Source: Pseudomonas sp. B21-015 (GTDB taxonomy: Bacteria; Pseudomonadota; Gammaproteobacteria; Pseudomonadales; Pseudomonadaceae). Taken from it: DNA of 64,000 nt. The notes beneath the pieces were generated by a model that was not told the DNA's origin, did no database searches, and saw only the letters and a list, made by a program, of their open reading frames with translations. The stretch's first letter is position 1; every line of letters starts with the position of its first letter. Where the stretch lies: NCBI RefSeq assembly GCF_024749285.1, contig NZ_CP087196.1, positions 1,984,001 to 2,048,000 of the forward strand, in the 5' to 3' direction. Both the position numbers and the translations under genes were made by a program. Shown in pieces: positions 18,029-24,403 of the stretch.

Positions 18029-18241
18029 TCACGCGGCCATCGCTGCTGATGGTTTAAGGCCGAGCTTTACGGCGATTTCATGCGCCTTGCCGTAGTTGGC
18101 TTTTGCTTGGCCATTGAGGACGCGGTACACCTCGTTACGGGTGTACCCGTTTTCGGTAGCCCATTCGGTGATGGTTTTTCCGACCTGACGAAAGTTTTCT
18201 TTCACCTGGTCGGAGGTTAGGGCTTTGGCATGGGTGGCCAT
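18029..18241 (-). CDS. Ner/Cro-like negative regulator, first gene of the early operon
   Basis: 70 residues with an HTH: KENFRQVGKTITEWATENGY then TRNEVYRVLNGQAKANYGKA. In Mu-like phages a small protein in this place (Ner) binds between the early and repressor promoters and turns both down. An AGGAG SD precedes the ATG. It is the first gene transcribed leftward from the promoter at 18288-18316, and is divergent from the repressor. Confidence 0.82.
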   Translation of the reverse strand: MATHAKALTSDQVKENFRQVGKTITEWATENGYTRNEVYRVLNGQAKANYGKAHEIAVKLGLKPSAAMAA

Positions 18242-18287
18242 GGTGGTGGCTCCTGTGATGCAAAGATAATTGCTGTATGTGCGAATG

Positions 18288-18316
18288 ATTGTGTGATCTA
18301 TAGATCACATAGTCAA
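18288..18316 (-). promoter_or_regulatory. Early promoter Pe (minus strand)
   Basis: On the minus strand: TTGACT (18311-18316), a 17-base spacer, then CACAAT (18288-18293). The spacer is almost entirely the operator palindrome at 18292-18309, so repressor binding would block it. It drives the Ner-like gene and the transposition operon. Confidence 0.65.
18292..18309. promoter_or_regulatory. Operator O1, 18-bp perfect palindrome
   Basis: TGTGATCTATAGATCACA is a perfect palindrome between the -35 and -10 of the early promoter. A second copy of its half-sites (GTGAT-6-ATCAC) lies 33 bases away at 18326-18341. Probably the binding site of the repressor and/or the Ner-like protein. Confidence 0.75.
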
Positions 18317-18325
18317 GGATATTTT

Positions 18326-18341
18326 GTGATAGATAGATCAC
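18326..18341. promoter_or_regulatory. Operator O2, overlapping the repressor start codon
   Basis: GTGATAGATAGATCAC keeps the outer half-sites GTGAT and ATCAC of O1 with the same spacing. It covers the GTG start codon of the repressor gene. Centres are 33 bases apart, about three helical turns, so cooperative binding and repressor autoregulation are plausible. Confidence 0.6.
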
Positions 18342-18742
18342 CTTTTTTGCGACTCAAAGAAGAGCGCAAACGCCTCAAGCTCACCCAGGCAGCGGCTAGC
18401 GCCATTGCAGGGGTTAGCCGTGAGACCTGGAGTCGATATGAAGGGGGGGCTGTATCTCCGGGAATGGAGGTGCTGGAAGCTTTCGCTTTAGCAGGCGCGG
18501 ATGTTCAGTACGTCCTGACGGGACAACACGACTCCATTCCTCCGACAATGAAGGAGAGGTTGTTTCTGGATCAGTTCAGGCGTAGCACCGAGGCCCAGCA
18601 AGACGAAGCCTTGCGTGTACTTCTTGGTGGGAAAGAAACGACAGCGACACATACGTTCGAAGAGGTCGGCCAGTACATCCATGGATCGGTTAATCAGACG
18701 GGCCTCACGCTTAATGTCGGTGGCAGTAAAAGGAAGAAGTAA
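18326..18742 (+). CDS. Phage repressor (XRE-type HTH), with a C-terminal GQ-G-N motif
   Basis: 138 residues. An N-terminal XRE HTH (residues about 8-60: KEERKRLKLTQAAASAIAGV then SRETWSRYEGGAVSP) sits in the repressor position, divergent from the early operon. No peptidase domain follows, so it is not a LexA-type self-cleaving repressor. It starts with GTG at 18326 with AAGGAT upstream; no ATG fits. The C-terminal 28 residues hold FEEVGQYIHGSVNQTG, closely resembling the N-terminal motif of the three accessory proteins downstream. The next gene starts 2 bases after its stop, so they share a transcript. Confidence 0.85.
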   Translation: MIDRSPFLRLKEERKRLKLTQAAASAIAGVSRETWSRYEGGAVSPGMEVLEAFALAGADVQYVLTGQHDSIPPTMKERLFLDQFRRSTEAQQDEALRVLLGGKETTATHTFEEVGQYIHGSVNQTGLTLNVGGSKRKK

Positions 18743-18744
18743 CC

Positions 18745-19329
18745 ATGAGTCAGGACTTCCATGGTGGTGTTGGCCAGGTGGCCGAAGGTGATATCAACAA
18801 TTACGGCATCAATATCAATCTGACGGAGAAGCACGAGCCCAAGGGGTTGGTGTCAGCTCAGCGAATGGAGCTGCATGCACTACGTGCCAAATGCGAAGAA
18901 CTGGGTGATGACCCCCGCGATGTTTGGCGAAGGGTGCACGCACAGCTTGGGGTGACGACGATTGGGGAAATCACCGCAGAGCAATTTACTCAGGCCCTCA
19001 ACGTATTGCAGGCGCGACTTGAGCACCTTCAGGATGATGCCGATAAGCGCCGCCTGGTAGGCAAAGTGCTGCGAGCCGTGGCTGAGAAGGATGCGAAGGC
19101 TGAAATGAACAACTTTTGCGAGTTGGCTTTTGGCCGCACTCAGCTCAACAATCTTCAGAAGTCACAGCTCCAAAAGACCTTGGAGTTTATCCAGCGCTTT
19201 GAGCCAAATACGCAACTGGCGCAGTCTGCGCCCAGAGCCCTGACGCTTAAAGAGTTTCTGATGCTTCATCGACAGAACGCCGCCGCATTGTTCTTTCTCG
19301 GCGTGCTCATTGGCGGGATCTGCTTTTAG
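18745..19329 (+). CDS. Accessory protein A: GQVAxGDIxN motif, ORF6C-like helical domain, C-terminal membrane anchor
   Basis: 194 residues. Order: N-terminal motif FHGGVGQVAEGDINNYG (5-21); a helical domain (about 40-90: DVWRRVHAQLGVTTIGEITA then EQFTQALNVLQARL) that resembles the phage ORF6C domain; further helices; a C-terminal hydrophobic tail AAALFFLGVLIGGICF (179-194) that should insert in the membrane. It lies 2 bases downstream of the repressor and would be expressed in the lysogen. The function is not known; a lysogenic-conversion or anti-superinfection role is inference. Confidence 0.78.
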   Translation: MSQDFHGGVGQVAEGDINNYGININLTEKHEPKGLVSAQRMELHALRAKCEELGDDPRDVWRRVHAQLGVTTIGEITAEQFTQALNVLQARLEHLQDDADKRRLVGKVLRAVAEKDAKAEMNNFCELAFGRTQLNNLQKSQLQKTLEFIQRFEPNTQLAQSAPRALTLKEFLMLHRQNAAALFFLGVLIGGICF

Positions 19330-19343
19330 TCAAGGAGACTGAA

Positions 19344-19748
19344 TTGAATACAAGGATTTTAGTTTTAGCGGGACTCTCTTTGCTGCATTTGACCGGCTGC
19401 GGAAAAGAAGCCCCGCCGTCAGTATTCACCGTGGCTTCCAACGTCGAATTAGTCGTAAAAACCTTACCGGCAATACGCGAAGCCTGCCCAGGCTTGGACA
19501 AATACGCTCATTCGCTTGAGAACGTTCGTGTCGGGGGGAATTTCCGAACGGCGATTCTGTTCGATGTTCCCGAATCGACCACAATTCCCGCAACCTATCA
19601 GGCCGGCGGACACACGTGCTATCTAGAAATTGATTCCGACGGGAAAACCATCTACGTCGAAAAGCTCGCCTGCAAGTCTATCTGCCTAGATCAGCTGAAC
19701 ACACCAGACGGCCAACTCAAAATCGGACTGGCTCAGGAGAACCGCTAA
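19344..19748 (+). CDS. Accessory lipoprotein
   Basis: 134 residues starting with TTG at 19344 (AAGGAG six bases upstream). Signal peptide MNTRILVLAGLSLLHLTGC ends with a lipobox (LTGC), so export and lipidation are expected. The mature part has five cysteines (EACPGL, HTCYLE, KLACKSICLD), suggesting disulfides. Its stop overlaps the next start (TAATG). The only member of the repressor-linked cluster without the GQVA motif. Function unknown. Confidence 0.75.
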   Translation: MNTRILVLAGLSLLHLTGCGKEAPPSVFTVASNVELVVKTLPAIREACPGLDKYAHSLENVRVGGNFRTAILFDVPESTTIPATYQAGGHTCYLEIDSDGKTIYVEKLACKSICLDQLNTPDGQLKIGLAQENR

Positions 19749-20137
19749 TGAAACAAGAGTTTTATAACAGCGTCGGCCAGGTCGCTGGCGGCGATATTCA
19801 CAATTACATGCTCAACGATCTCTCCAGCCAGAGTCGTGAAGAAATCGCCGCGCTGCTGGTACGTCTGCGTGGGCGGTTATCCGATGCGCGTAGACGAATT
19901 TTGATGAATCCCATTGTTGGCTGGATGGCCCTGGGCTTTCTTGCCTTTGTTATTGAGCTTATATCAGGCGTTGCCTTCAGCTACTCATGGCTGCTTTTTG
20001 CAACTCTATTTTTTGGCATCGTGGTGCCGTACCTGTTCTTTATCCCGATTCAAAAAAAGTACGGCCCTTTGGTGTATGTGTACCGGGAAAGCATCAGCAC
20101 GGTCGAAATATTTCAACACAGCCGTGGCTGGAGCTGA
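19748..20137 (+). CDS. Accessory protein B: GQVAGGDIHN motif plus two membrane helices
   Basis: 129 residues. The N-terminal motif FYNSVGQVAGGDIHNY (5-20) is followed by a charged helix (REEIAALLVRLRGRLSDARR) and two predicted membrane helices (about 55-77 and 80-100), then a short cytoplasmic tail. Translation is coupled to the lipoprotein gene by TAATG. The layout (assembly-like motif, linker, membrane hairpin) resembles small membrane effectors of immunity systems; this is inference only. Confidence 0.78.
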   Translation: MKQEFYNSVGQVAGGDIHNYMLNDLSSQSREEIAALLVRLRGRLSDARRRILMNPIVGWMALGFLAFVIELISGVAFSYSWLLFATLFFGIVVPYLFFIPIQKKYGPLVYVYRESISTVEIFQHSRGWS

Positions 20138-20144
20138 GGGATTC

Positions 20145-20558
20145 ATGGGGCATCAAGTATTTAACGGCAGTATCGGTCAGGTCGCAGGCAAGAACATCAT
20201 CAACCACCCGAAATGGGATCAGCTCACCAGCGACGAACTGAAGCGGGTCATGACCGAGTACAAGAGAGAGCGGCGCGGCGCGTTCTTTAGGCAATGGATT
20301 AACTTAGCCGCACTGCTGCTCCTGCTGACCTGCACCGCATTTGGTGTCTGGGGCTGGTACATGCTCAGGATCGATGGCCTGAGTGGCGAAATCAGTATCG
20401 CCAAATGGGTTGTTTTTGGTTGTTTTGTAACGGTGATCAGCGGCTCCGCTTTGTGGTTGCACTTGATCAGGCAAACTGCAGCCACGACGATCTCCGAGTT
20501 GGATGCGGATCTAAAAGAAATCAGCAGCGTGCTACGTTTTAGAAAAGCCAAGCGCTAG
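20145..20558 (+). CDS. Accessory protein C: GQVAGKNIIN motif plus two membrane helices
   Basis: 137 residues. The N-terminal motif VFNGSIGQVAGKNIINH (5-21) is followed by a helix rich in Lys/Arg and two membrane helices (about 52-74 and 86-108) and a short C-terminal coiled tail (ELDADLKEISSVLRFRKAKR). The ATG at 20145 lies seven bases past the preceding stop, with GAGGG upstream. It is the same architecture as protein B with little other sequence identity visible, suggesting an old duplication or functional pairing. Confidence 0.76.
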   Translation: MGHQVFNGSIGQVAGKNIINHPKWDQLTSDELKRVMTEYKRERRGAFFRQWINLAALLLLLTCTAFGVWGWYMLRIDGLSGEISIAKWVVFGCFVTVISGSALWLHLIRQTAATTISELDADLKEISSVLRFRKAKR

Positions 20559-20675
20559 AGTGGTTGATCTGGCTGTTCAAGGTGTATCCAGCTAGTCTCG
20601 GTTGTTTTGTACTGCTAACACTAAGAAAACTAAATACGGCCAATCACCGGGTGATAGAGCTAGGAGCGTTCAAAA

Positions 20676-20861
20676 ATGAAACAAAACAATAATGATAATG
20701 GCCGAAAGTCCGGTGGAAGTGAAAAGCATCGGGTAACCAATGATCAAGGAAGTAAAAAGGGCGAAATTCACCGTAAGCCCGGCTTCCCTGGCGTAGTCGA
20801 CACTGTTGCTCCACCTTCCAAGAAACCTGATAGCGGAGGTGGAAATAGTGAGCAATGCTGA
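20676..20861 (+). CDS. Small Gly/Lys/Asn-rich protein, upstream partner of the 2TM protein
   Basis: 61 residues, hydrophilic and low-complexity (MKQNNNDNGRKSGGSEKHRV...), with GGAG before the ATG. Its last 14 bases overlap the start of the next gene, so the two are translated together. No fold or family recognised; it looks intrinsically disordered. Confidence 0.55.
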   Translation: MKQNNNDNGRKSGGSEKHRVTNDQGSKKGEIHRKPGFPGVVDTVAPPSKKPDSGGGNSEQC

Positions 20862-21396
20862 TCTCCAAACACGCTGGGAAAAAATGCTCTTCGGGGTTCG
20901 TAGATCCTCTCGTTACCATCAGTGCAGACGCGGCTTTTTTGATCGGATTGACCGACTCTCCAATATTGCGTCGTTAGTCTTTGGATCAGCTGCATTTTAT
21001 GGTGTGCTTCAAGGGCCGGACACCAAAGTCCTTGCTCTTTGGACATCCGCTGGCGTCGCCTTTCTTGGGGTTGTAAATCTGGTGTGGGGTTGCGCAATTC
21101 GCGCTCGCGATCACAGCGACTTCATGCGTAGGTATGTAGCTCTTGAGCAGCGAATGTTGCAACCCGCCTCCGAAGACCTTTTGCTATCTATTACAGCTGA
21201 CAGATTGAGTATCGAAGCGGACGAGCCACCCGCCCTACGTGTACTCGACTGCATCTGTCACAACGAACAAGTGCGGGCAGACGCTGGCCCTCCAGATGAG
21301 TACGTAACCATAGGATTTTTCCAACGATTGTTTTCTCCGTTTTTTGACTTTTTTGCACACTCGCTTAAGAAGGTCGGGGATAAACCCAAACCCTGA
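20848..21396 (+). CDS. Two-helix membrane protein, SLATT-like
   Basis: 182 residues. It starts with GTG at 20848, which has an excellent GGAGG eight bases upstream; an earlier in-frame ATG lacks one. Layout: an amphipathic Arg-rich helix (10-38), two membrane helices (about 39-54 and 61-83), then a helix with conserved-looking RRYVALEQRM, and a soluble tail. This resembles SLATT-type 2TM proteins linked to nucleotide-signalling defence systems, but no sensor or cyclase is nearby, so the assignment is tentative. Cargo lying directly before the lysis operon. Confidence 0.62.
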   Translation: MSNADLQTRWEKMLFGVRRSSRYHQCRRGFFDRIDRLSNIASLVFGSAAFYGVLQGPDTKVLALWTSAGVAFLGVVNLVWGCAIRARDHSDFMRRYVALEQRMLQPASEDLLLSITADRLSIEADEPPALRVLDCICHNEQVRADAGPPDEYVTIGFFQRLFSPFFDFFAHSLKKVGDKPKP

Positions 21397-21403
21397 TACT
21401 GAC

Positions 21404-21424
21404 CTCTTTAAACTCGATTAAAAG
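21404..21424 (+). promoter_or_regulatory. Late-promoter element 1 (upstream of the lysis operon)
   Basis: CTTTAAACTCGATTAAAAG (from 21406) is one of four near-identical 19-bp elements in the prophage (also 30297, 36556 and 43445). The element has imperfect dyad symmetry (CTTTnAA-5-TTnAAAG), as expected for a dimeric Mor/C activator site. It lies 83 bases before the first lysis gene. Confidence 0.72.
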
Positions 21425-21435
21425 CCCTCCTGTAC

Positions 21436-21459
21436 CACGCCGCCCATGATGGCGGCGTG
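21436..21459 (+). other. Hairpin in the lysis-operon leader
   Basis: CACGCCGCC-CATGAT-GGCGGCGTG, a 9-bp perfect stem just downstream of late element 1 and 48 bases before the first lysis gene. No U-run follows, so it looks more like a leader structure than a terminator. Confidence 0.5.
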
Positions 21460-21506
21460 TGTATTTCTGGCGCCCGAAACCTGCGGCGCCGTTACAGGAG
21501 GCGCCC

Positions 21507-22004
21507 ATGCGACCCGAAATCCCTCGCGGCATCCGCAACTTCAATCCCGGCAACATCCGTCATGCCAAGGGCGTGCGCTGGCAAGGCATGGCCGTTGCTC
21601 AGTCTGATACCAACTTCGTTCAGTTCAATGGCCCACGCTGGGGTATTCGGGCTATTGCCCGCGTTCTGATCACCTACCAGGACAAGCGTCTGGCCGCTGA
21701 TGGCAGCCGGATCGACAGCGTGCGCGAAATCATTGAACGCTGGGCTCCAGCCTCTGAAAACAACACTGAGGCCTATACGCTCACCGTCGCCCGCGCCATG
21801 GGTCTTGATCCCGACTACGAAGGCTTGGACGTCTACCACTACGACACCATGCGCGTCCTGGTGATGGCGATCATTCGTCACGAAAACGGCCCAGGCCCAT
21901 TGCCTGTTGGCCAGTGGTACGGCGAGTCGGTTATTGCCGATGGCTTGGCCCTGGCTGGCGTTGAACGTGGTGTCCAGCACGGCAAGGGTGAGGTGGCAGT
22001 ATGA
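21507..22004 (+). CDS. Endolysin/virion peptidoglycan hydrolase-like protein
   Basis: 165 residues. The N-terminus RPEIPRGIRNFNPGNIRHAK is typical of a phage protein group annotated as structural or lysozyme-like (RNFNPGNIR). Position, first gene of the lysis block before a holin candidate and the Rz/Rz1 pair, supports a cell-wall-degrading role. No classical lysozyme E..D..T triad is obvious, so the reaction is inferred. The start has GGAGG upstream. Confidence 0.72.
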   Translation: MRPEIPRGIRNFNPGNIRHAKGVRWQGMAVAQSDTNFVQFNGPRWGIRAIARVLITYQDKRLAADGSRIDSVREIIERWAPASENNTEAYTLTVARAMGLDPDYEGLDVYHYDTMRVLVMAIIRHENGPGPLPVGQWYGESVIADGLALAGVERGVQHGKGEVAV

Positions 22005-22219
22005 AGCTGATCTGTGATTGGCGGTGCTGCTACAGGCTCTACAGCGTCCAACTCGGCGTGCTGATTGCCTTGTTTGGCTTCGCTCAACTTGAGCTGCTGC
22101 CGATGTGGCAGGCACAGCTTTCGCCCAGGGCTTATGCCGCGCTCAATAGTGGTCTGGGCTTGCTGCTGTTTGTCGCTCGCCTGATCAAACAAGGTCCTGC
22201 TCAGGAGGTTCAGCCATGA
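22001..22219 (+). CDS. Holin-like small membrane protein
   Basis: 72 residues with two predicted membrane helices (LYSVQLGVLIALFGFAQLEL and AYAALNSGLGLLLFVARLI). It overlaps the endolysin stop (ATGA) and precedes the spanin genes, which is the classic holin position. Short charged C-terminus. Confidence 0.75.
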   Translation: MKLICDWRCCYRLYSVQLGVLIALFGFAQLELLPMWQAQLSPRAYAALNSGLGLLLFVARLIKQGPAQEVQP

Positions 22220-22428
22220 GGTTGAACCTGTTTGGTAGCACCTTCACGGCGCTGATGGCGGGCTTGTTCGGGGTCTGGCGCTGGCCCATCCCCAGTACCG
22301 CCGCTGGTACCTGGATCAGATCCAGCGTCATGCCTCCTTGTAACCATGGCAAGACCGGCATCACAGCGGCCAAACGCCGCGCACGTAAATCACGCAATCG
22401 CTTGAGGCATCGTCATGGGCGCGCTTGA
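22216..22428 (+). CDS. Small unknown lysis-region protein
   Basis: 70 residues: a short hydrophobic start (MRLNLFGSTFTALMAGLFGV) and a strongly basic tail (KRRARKSRNRLRHRHGRA). It overlaps both neighbours (ATGA at the start, 14 bases at the end). It could be a holin partner or a remnant; nothing decisive is visible. Confidence 0.55.
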   Translation: MRLNLFGSTFTALMAGLFGVWRWPIPSTAAGTWIRSSVMPPCNHGKTGITAAKRRARKSRNRLRHRHGRA

Positions 22429-23029
22429 ACAGCTCGTCTGGCCGATACCGGCCCGCCTGGCTGTGGTGGCCTTGGCTTGCATCCTCAGTGCAGCTGCAGC
22501 GGGTTCAGTGGCCTATGGCTTTGGTTTTCGGTACGCCGCATCACTGGGTGACACCGAATTGGCCAACCTCAAGGCCGAGCACGCGGAACAAGCGCGAATC
22601 GCCGAGAGTGCCAACCGCCTGCAGCTGCTGCAACAGGTCACCCGTGCCAATAAAACCGAGGATTTATTGCTCGATGTCATGACCCGTCACGCCGAAGAAA
22701 AACGCCAGCTCCAGGAGCGCATTCCCCATGTCACCACCCAATACATTGCAGCGCCTGGCGCTGCTGCTAAGCCTATCCCTCATTGCGTGTTCACTGCTGG
22801 TTGGTTGCGCGACTACAACACCGCCCTCGGTGTGCCCACCCCAAGACCAGGCACCGTTGCCCCCACTGCTGAAAAAGCGGCCTGGCCCGCCACCGGCACT
22901 GAAGCCGAGCTACTGGAAAGCGGCGTCACTCCGGCCGACATCCTTGCCCACGCCCAGGACTACGGCGTGTGGGCCCGATCCAACCTTGCCCAGCTCAATG
23001 CCCTGCTTGATCTCCAGGAAAAGGACTGA
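22415..23029 (+). CDS. Rz-like i-spanin
   Basis: 204 residues: an N-terminal membrane helix (about 13-35) followed by a periplasmic coiled coil (LANLKAEHAEQARIAESANR, LLDVMTRHAEEKRQLQERI). It spans the periplasm and pairs with the outer-membrane Rz1 lipoprotein to fuse the membranes at lysis. A complete Rz1 frame is nested inside it at 22728-23045. Confidence 0.8.
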   Translation: MGALEQLVWPIPARLAVVALACILSAAAAGSVAYGFGFRYAASLGDTELANLKAEHAEQARIAESANRLQLLQQVTRANKTEDLLLDVMTRHAEEKRQLQERIPHVTTQYIAAPGAAAKPIPHCVFTAGWLRDYNTALGVPTPRPGTVAPTAEKAAWPATGTEAELLESGVTPADILAHAQDYGVWARSNLAQLNALLDLQEKD

Positions 23030-23045
23030 CGCCCTATGGATGTAG
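22728..23045 (+). CDS. Rz1-like o-spanin lipoprotein, nested in the Rz frame
   Basis: 105 residues in a different frame inside the Rz gene and running past its end. A signal peptide with lipobox (SLSLIACSLLVGC) is followed by a Pro-rich mature part (APLPPLLKKRPGPPPALKP), the hallmark of Rz1. A nested Rz/Rz1 arrangement is well known in tailed phages. Confidence 0.75.
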   Translation: MSPPNTLQRLALLLSLSLIACSLLVGCATTTPPSVCPPQDQAPLPPLLKKRPGPPPALKPSYWKAASLRPTSLPTPRTTACGPDPTLPSSMPCLISRKRTDALWM

Positions 23046-23257
23046 CTGAACACGCTACAGATGAAGACGACGCTGATGAGGCAGTACTGCGCGCCCACAC
23101 CAGCGGGTTGCAGCGGCGCTCAGGCCGCTCGGCCTATCGCTGTGAGGAATGCGGTGATGCCATTCCTGAAGATCGTCGCCAGGCCGAGCCTGGTACTGAA
23201 CATTGTCTTGATTGCTTAGACGCCTTGGAATACTTGGCTACGCGGGGTTTTCAATGA
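23036..23257 (+). CDS. TraR/DksA-type C4 zinc-finger protein
   Basis: 73 residues. The zinc finger CEECGDAIPEDRRQAEPGTEHCLDC has the CxxC-17-CxxC spacing of TraR/DksA proteins. Such short phage versions bind RNA polymerase in the secondary channel and mimic ppGpp/DksA. It lies between the spanins and the DUF2730-like gene. Confidence 0.85.
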   Translation: MDVAEHATDEDDADEAVLRAHTSGLQRRSGRSAYRCEECGDAIPEDRRQAEPGTEHCLDCLDALEYLATRGFQ

Positions 23258-23559
23258 ACCTGAATGAAATGAACTTCGGCTTCCAGACCGTGCAGTGGCT
23301 GATCCTGACGGTACTCGGCATTTACACCTGGATGACCAAACGCCAAGCGGCGAGCGCCCAAGAGCTGCTGGAGCTGCGTACCCGGATTGTCGCCCTGGAG
23401 GAACACGTCCGGCACCTTCCAGACCAGACAGCCGTGACCGATCTGCTGGGCGATATGAAGGCCGTGCGCGCCGAACTATCGGGGGTCAAGGATGCGCTTG
23501 GCCCTTTAGCCCGTTCGCTGGATCGGATCAATGACTACCTGCTGCGAGAGAAGACATGA
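23254..23559 (+). CDS. DUF2730-like phage membrane protein
   Basis: 101 residues: N-terminal helix in the membrane (WLILTVLGIYTWM) and a long coiled coil (ELLELRTRIVALEEHVRHLP). Matches the small DUF2730 proteins that precede the packaging genes of Mu-like phages. The ATG at 23254 overlaps the preceding stop (ATGA); the longer upstream frame has no SD. Confidence 0.75.
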   Translation: MNLNEMNFGFQTVQWLILTVLGIYTWMTKRQAASAQELLELRTRIVALEEHVRHLPDQTAVTDLLGDMKAVRAELSGVKDALGPLARSLDRINDYLLREKT

Positions 23560-23849
23560 CTCAATATTCCGATTTTCTGCGCCAAGACGTGCGGCTTGTG
23601 ATCCTGCGCCTTCTGGTGGAAATGCCAGGCTACCGCGCCAATAGTTCGGTGCTGAACACTGCGCTTGATAACTTCGGCCATACCGCCAGCCGCGACCAGG
23701 TGAAAACCGAACTGCAATGGCTGGCTGAGCAAGGCGCCATCAGCATTTCTGACGTCGGCCCTGTGCTGGTAGCGACCCTCACCGAGCGCGGGCAAGACAT
23801 CGCCGCCGGCCGCGCCCGCGTTCCCGGCATCAAACGGCCGGGGGCCTGA
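23556..23849 (+). CDS. Mu Gp26-like winged-helix protein
   Basis: 97 residues with an ArsR-like winged helix (RLVILRLLVEMPGYRANSSV then LNTALDNFGHTASRDQVKTE). Matches the VpaChn25/Mu Gp26-like protein found just before the small terminase. It overlaps the previous gene (ATGA). Probably a DNA-binding structural accessory. Confidence 0.78.
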   Translation: MTQYSDFLRQDVRLVILRLLVEMPGYRANSSVLNTALDNFGHTASRDQVKTELQWLAEQGAISISDVGPVLVATLTERGQDIAAGRARVPGIKRPGA

Positions 23850-23851
23850 CC

Positions 23852-24403
23852 ATGGCGGGCAAGTCCTCTATCAACCGCCTGCCGCCGATGGTCAAGGCGT
23901 ACATCCAGAAGTTGTTGCGCGATGACCGCATGACGCTTGACGACATGCTGGACGACATTCGGGCGCGCTTCCCCAACGAGAAAGCCCCGAGCCGCAGCGC
24001 CTTGGGCCGCTTCAAAGTGGGCTTCGATGAACTGATCGACAAGGCCCGCCAGCAGCGCGAAATGGCCGAGGCGTTTGTAGGCGCGCTCGGCGAGGACTCT
24101 TCGGACAAGACCGGCGCGTTGCTGGTGGAAGCCATATCGACGCTGACCTATCAGGCTGCCTTGGGCGCTCATGAAAAGGACGATGTCACCATTGCCGAAG
24201 TCAACGCACTTGCCCGCGCCGCCAAGGCCACCATGGAGGCCCGGACGATGAGCGTGAAGGAGCGCCAGACCATCGAGCGTGCCGCCCGCGAACGCCTGCT
24301 CCGCGAGCAAGCCGCCGAACTGGATAACGCTGTGAAAGCCAAAGGCATGACCGAAGATCAGGCCATGTTCTGGCGCCAGAAATTCCTGGGCGTGAAGCAA
24401 TGA
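23852..24403 (+). CDS. Small terminase subunit (Mu Gp27, DUF3486)
   Basis: 183 residues. The N-terminus SSINRLPPMVKAYIQKLLRD and the pattern APSRSALGRFKVGFDELIDK fit DUF3486. In Mu this protein is the DNA-recognising small terminase subunit. Its stop overlaps the large terminase start (ATGA), matching the Mu order gp27-gp28. Confidence 0.88.
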   Translation: MAGKSSINRLPPMVKAYIQKLLRDDRMTLDDMLDDIRARFPNEKAPSRSALGRFKVGFDELIDKARQQREMAEAFVGALGEDSSDKTGALLVEAISTLTYQAALGAHEKDDVTIAEVNALARAAKATMEARTMSVKERQTIERAARERLLREQAAELDNAVKAKGMTEDQAMFWRQKFLGVKQ

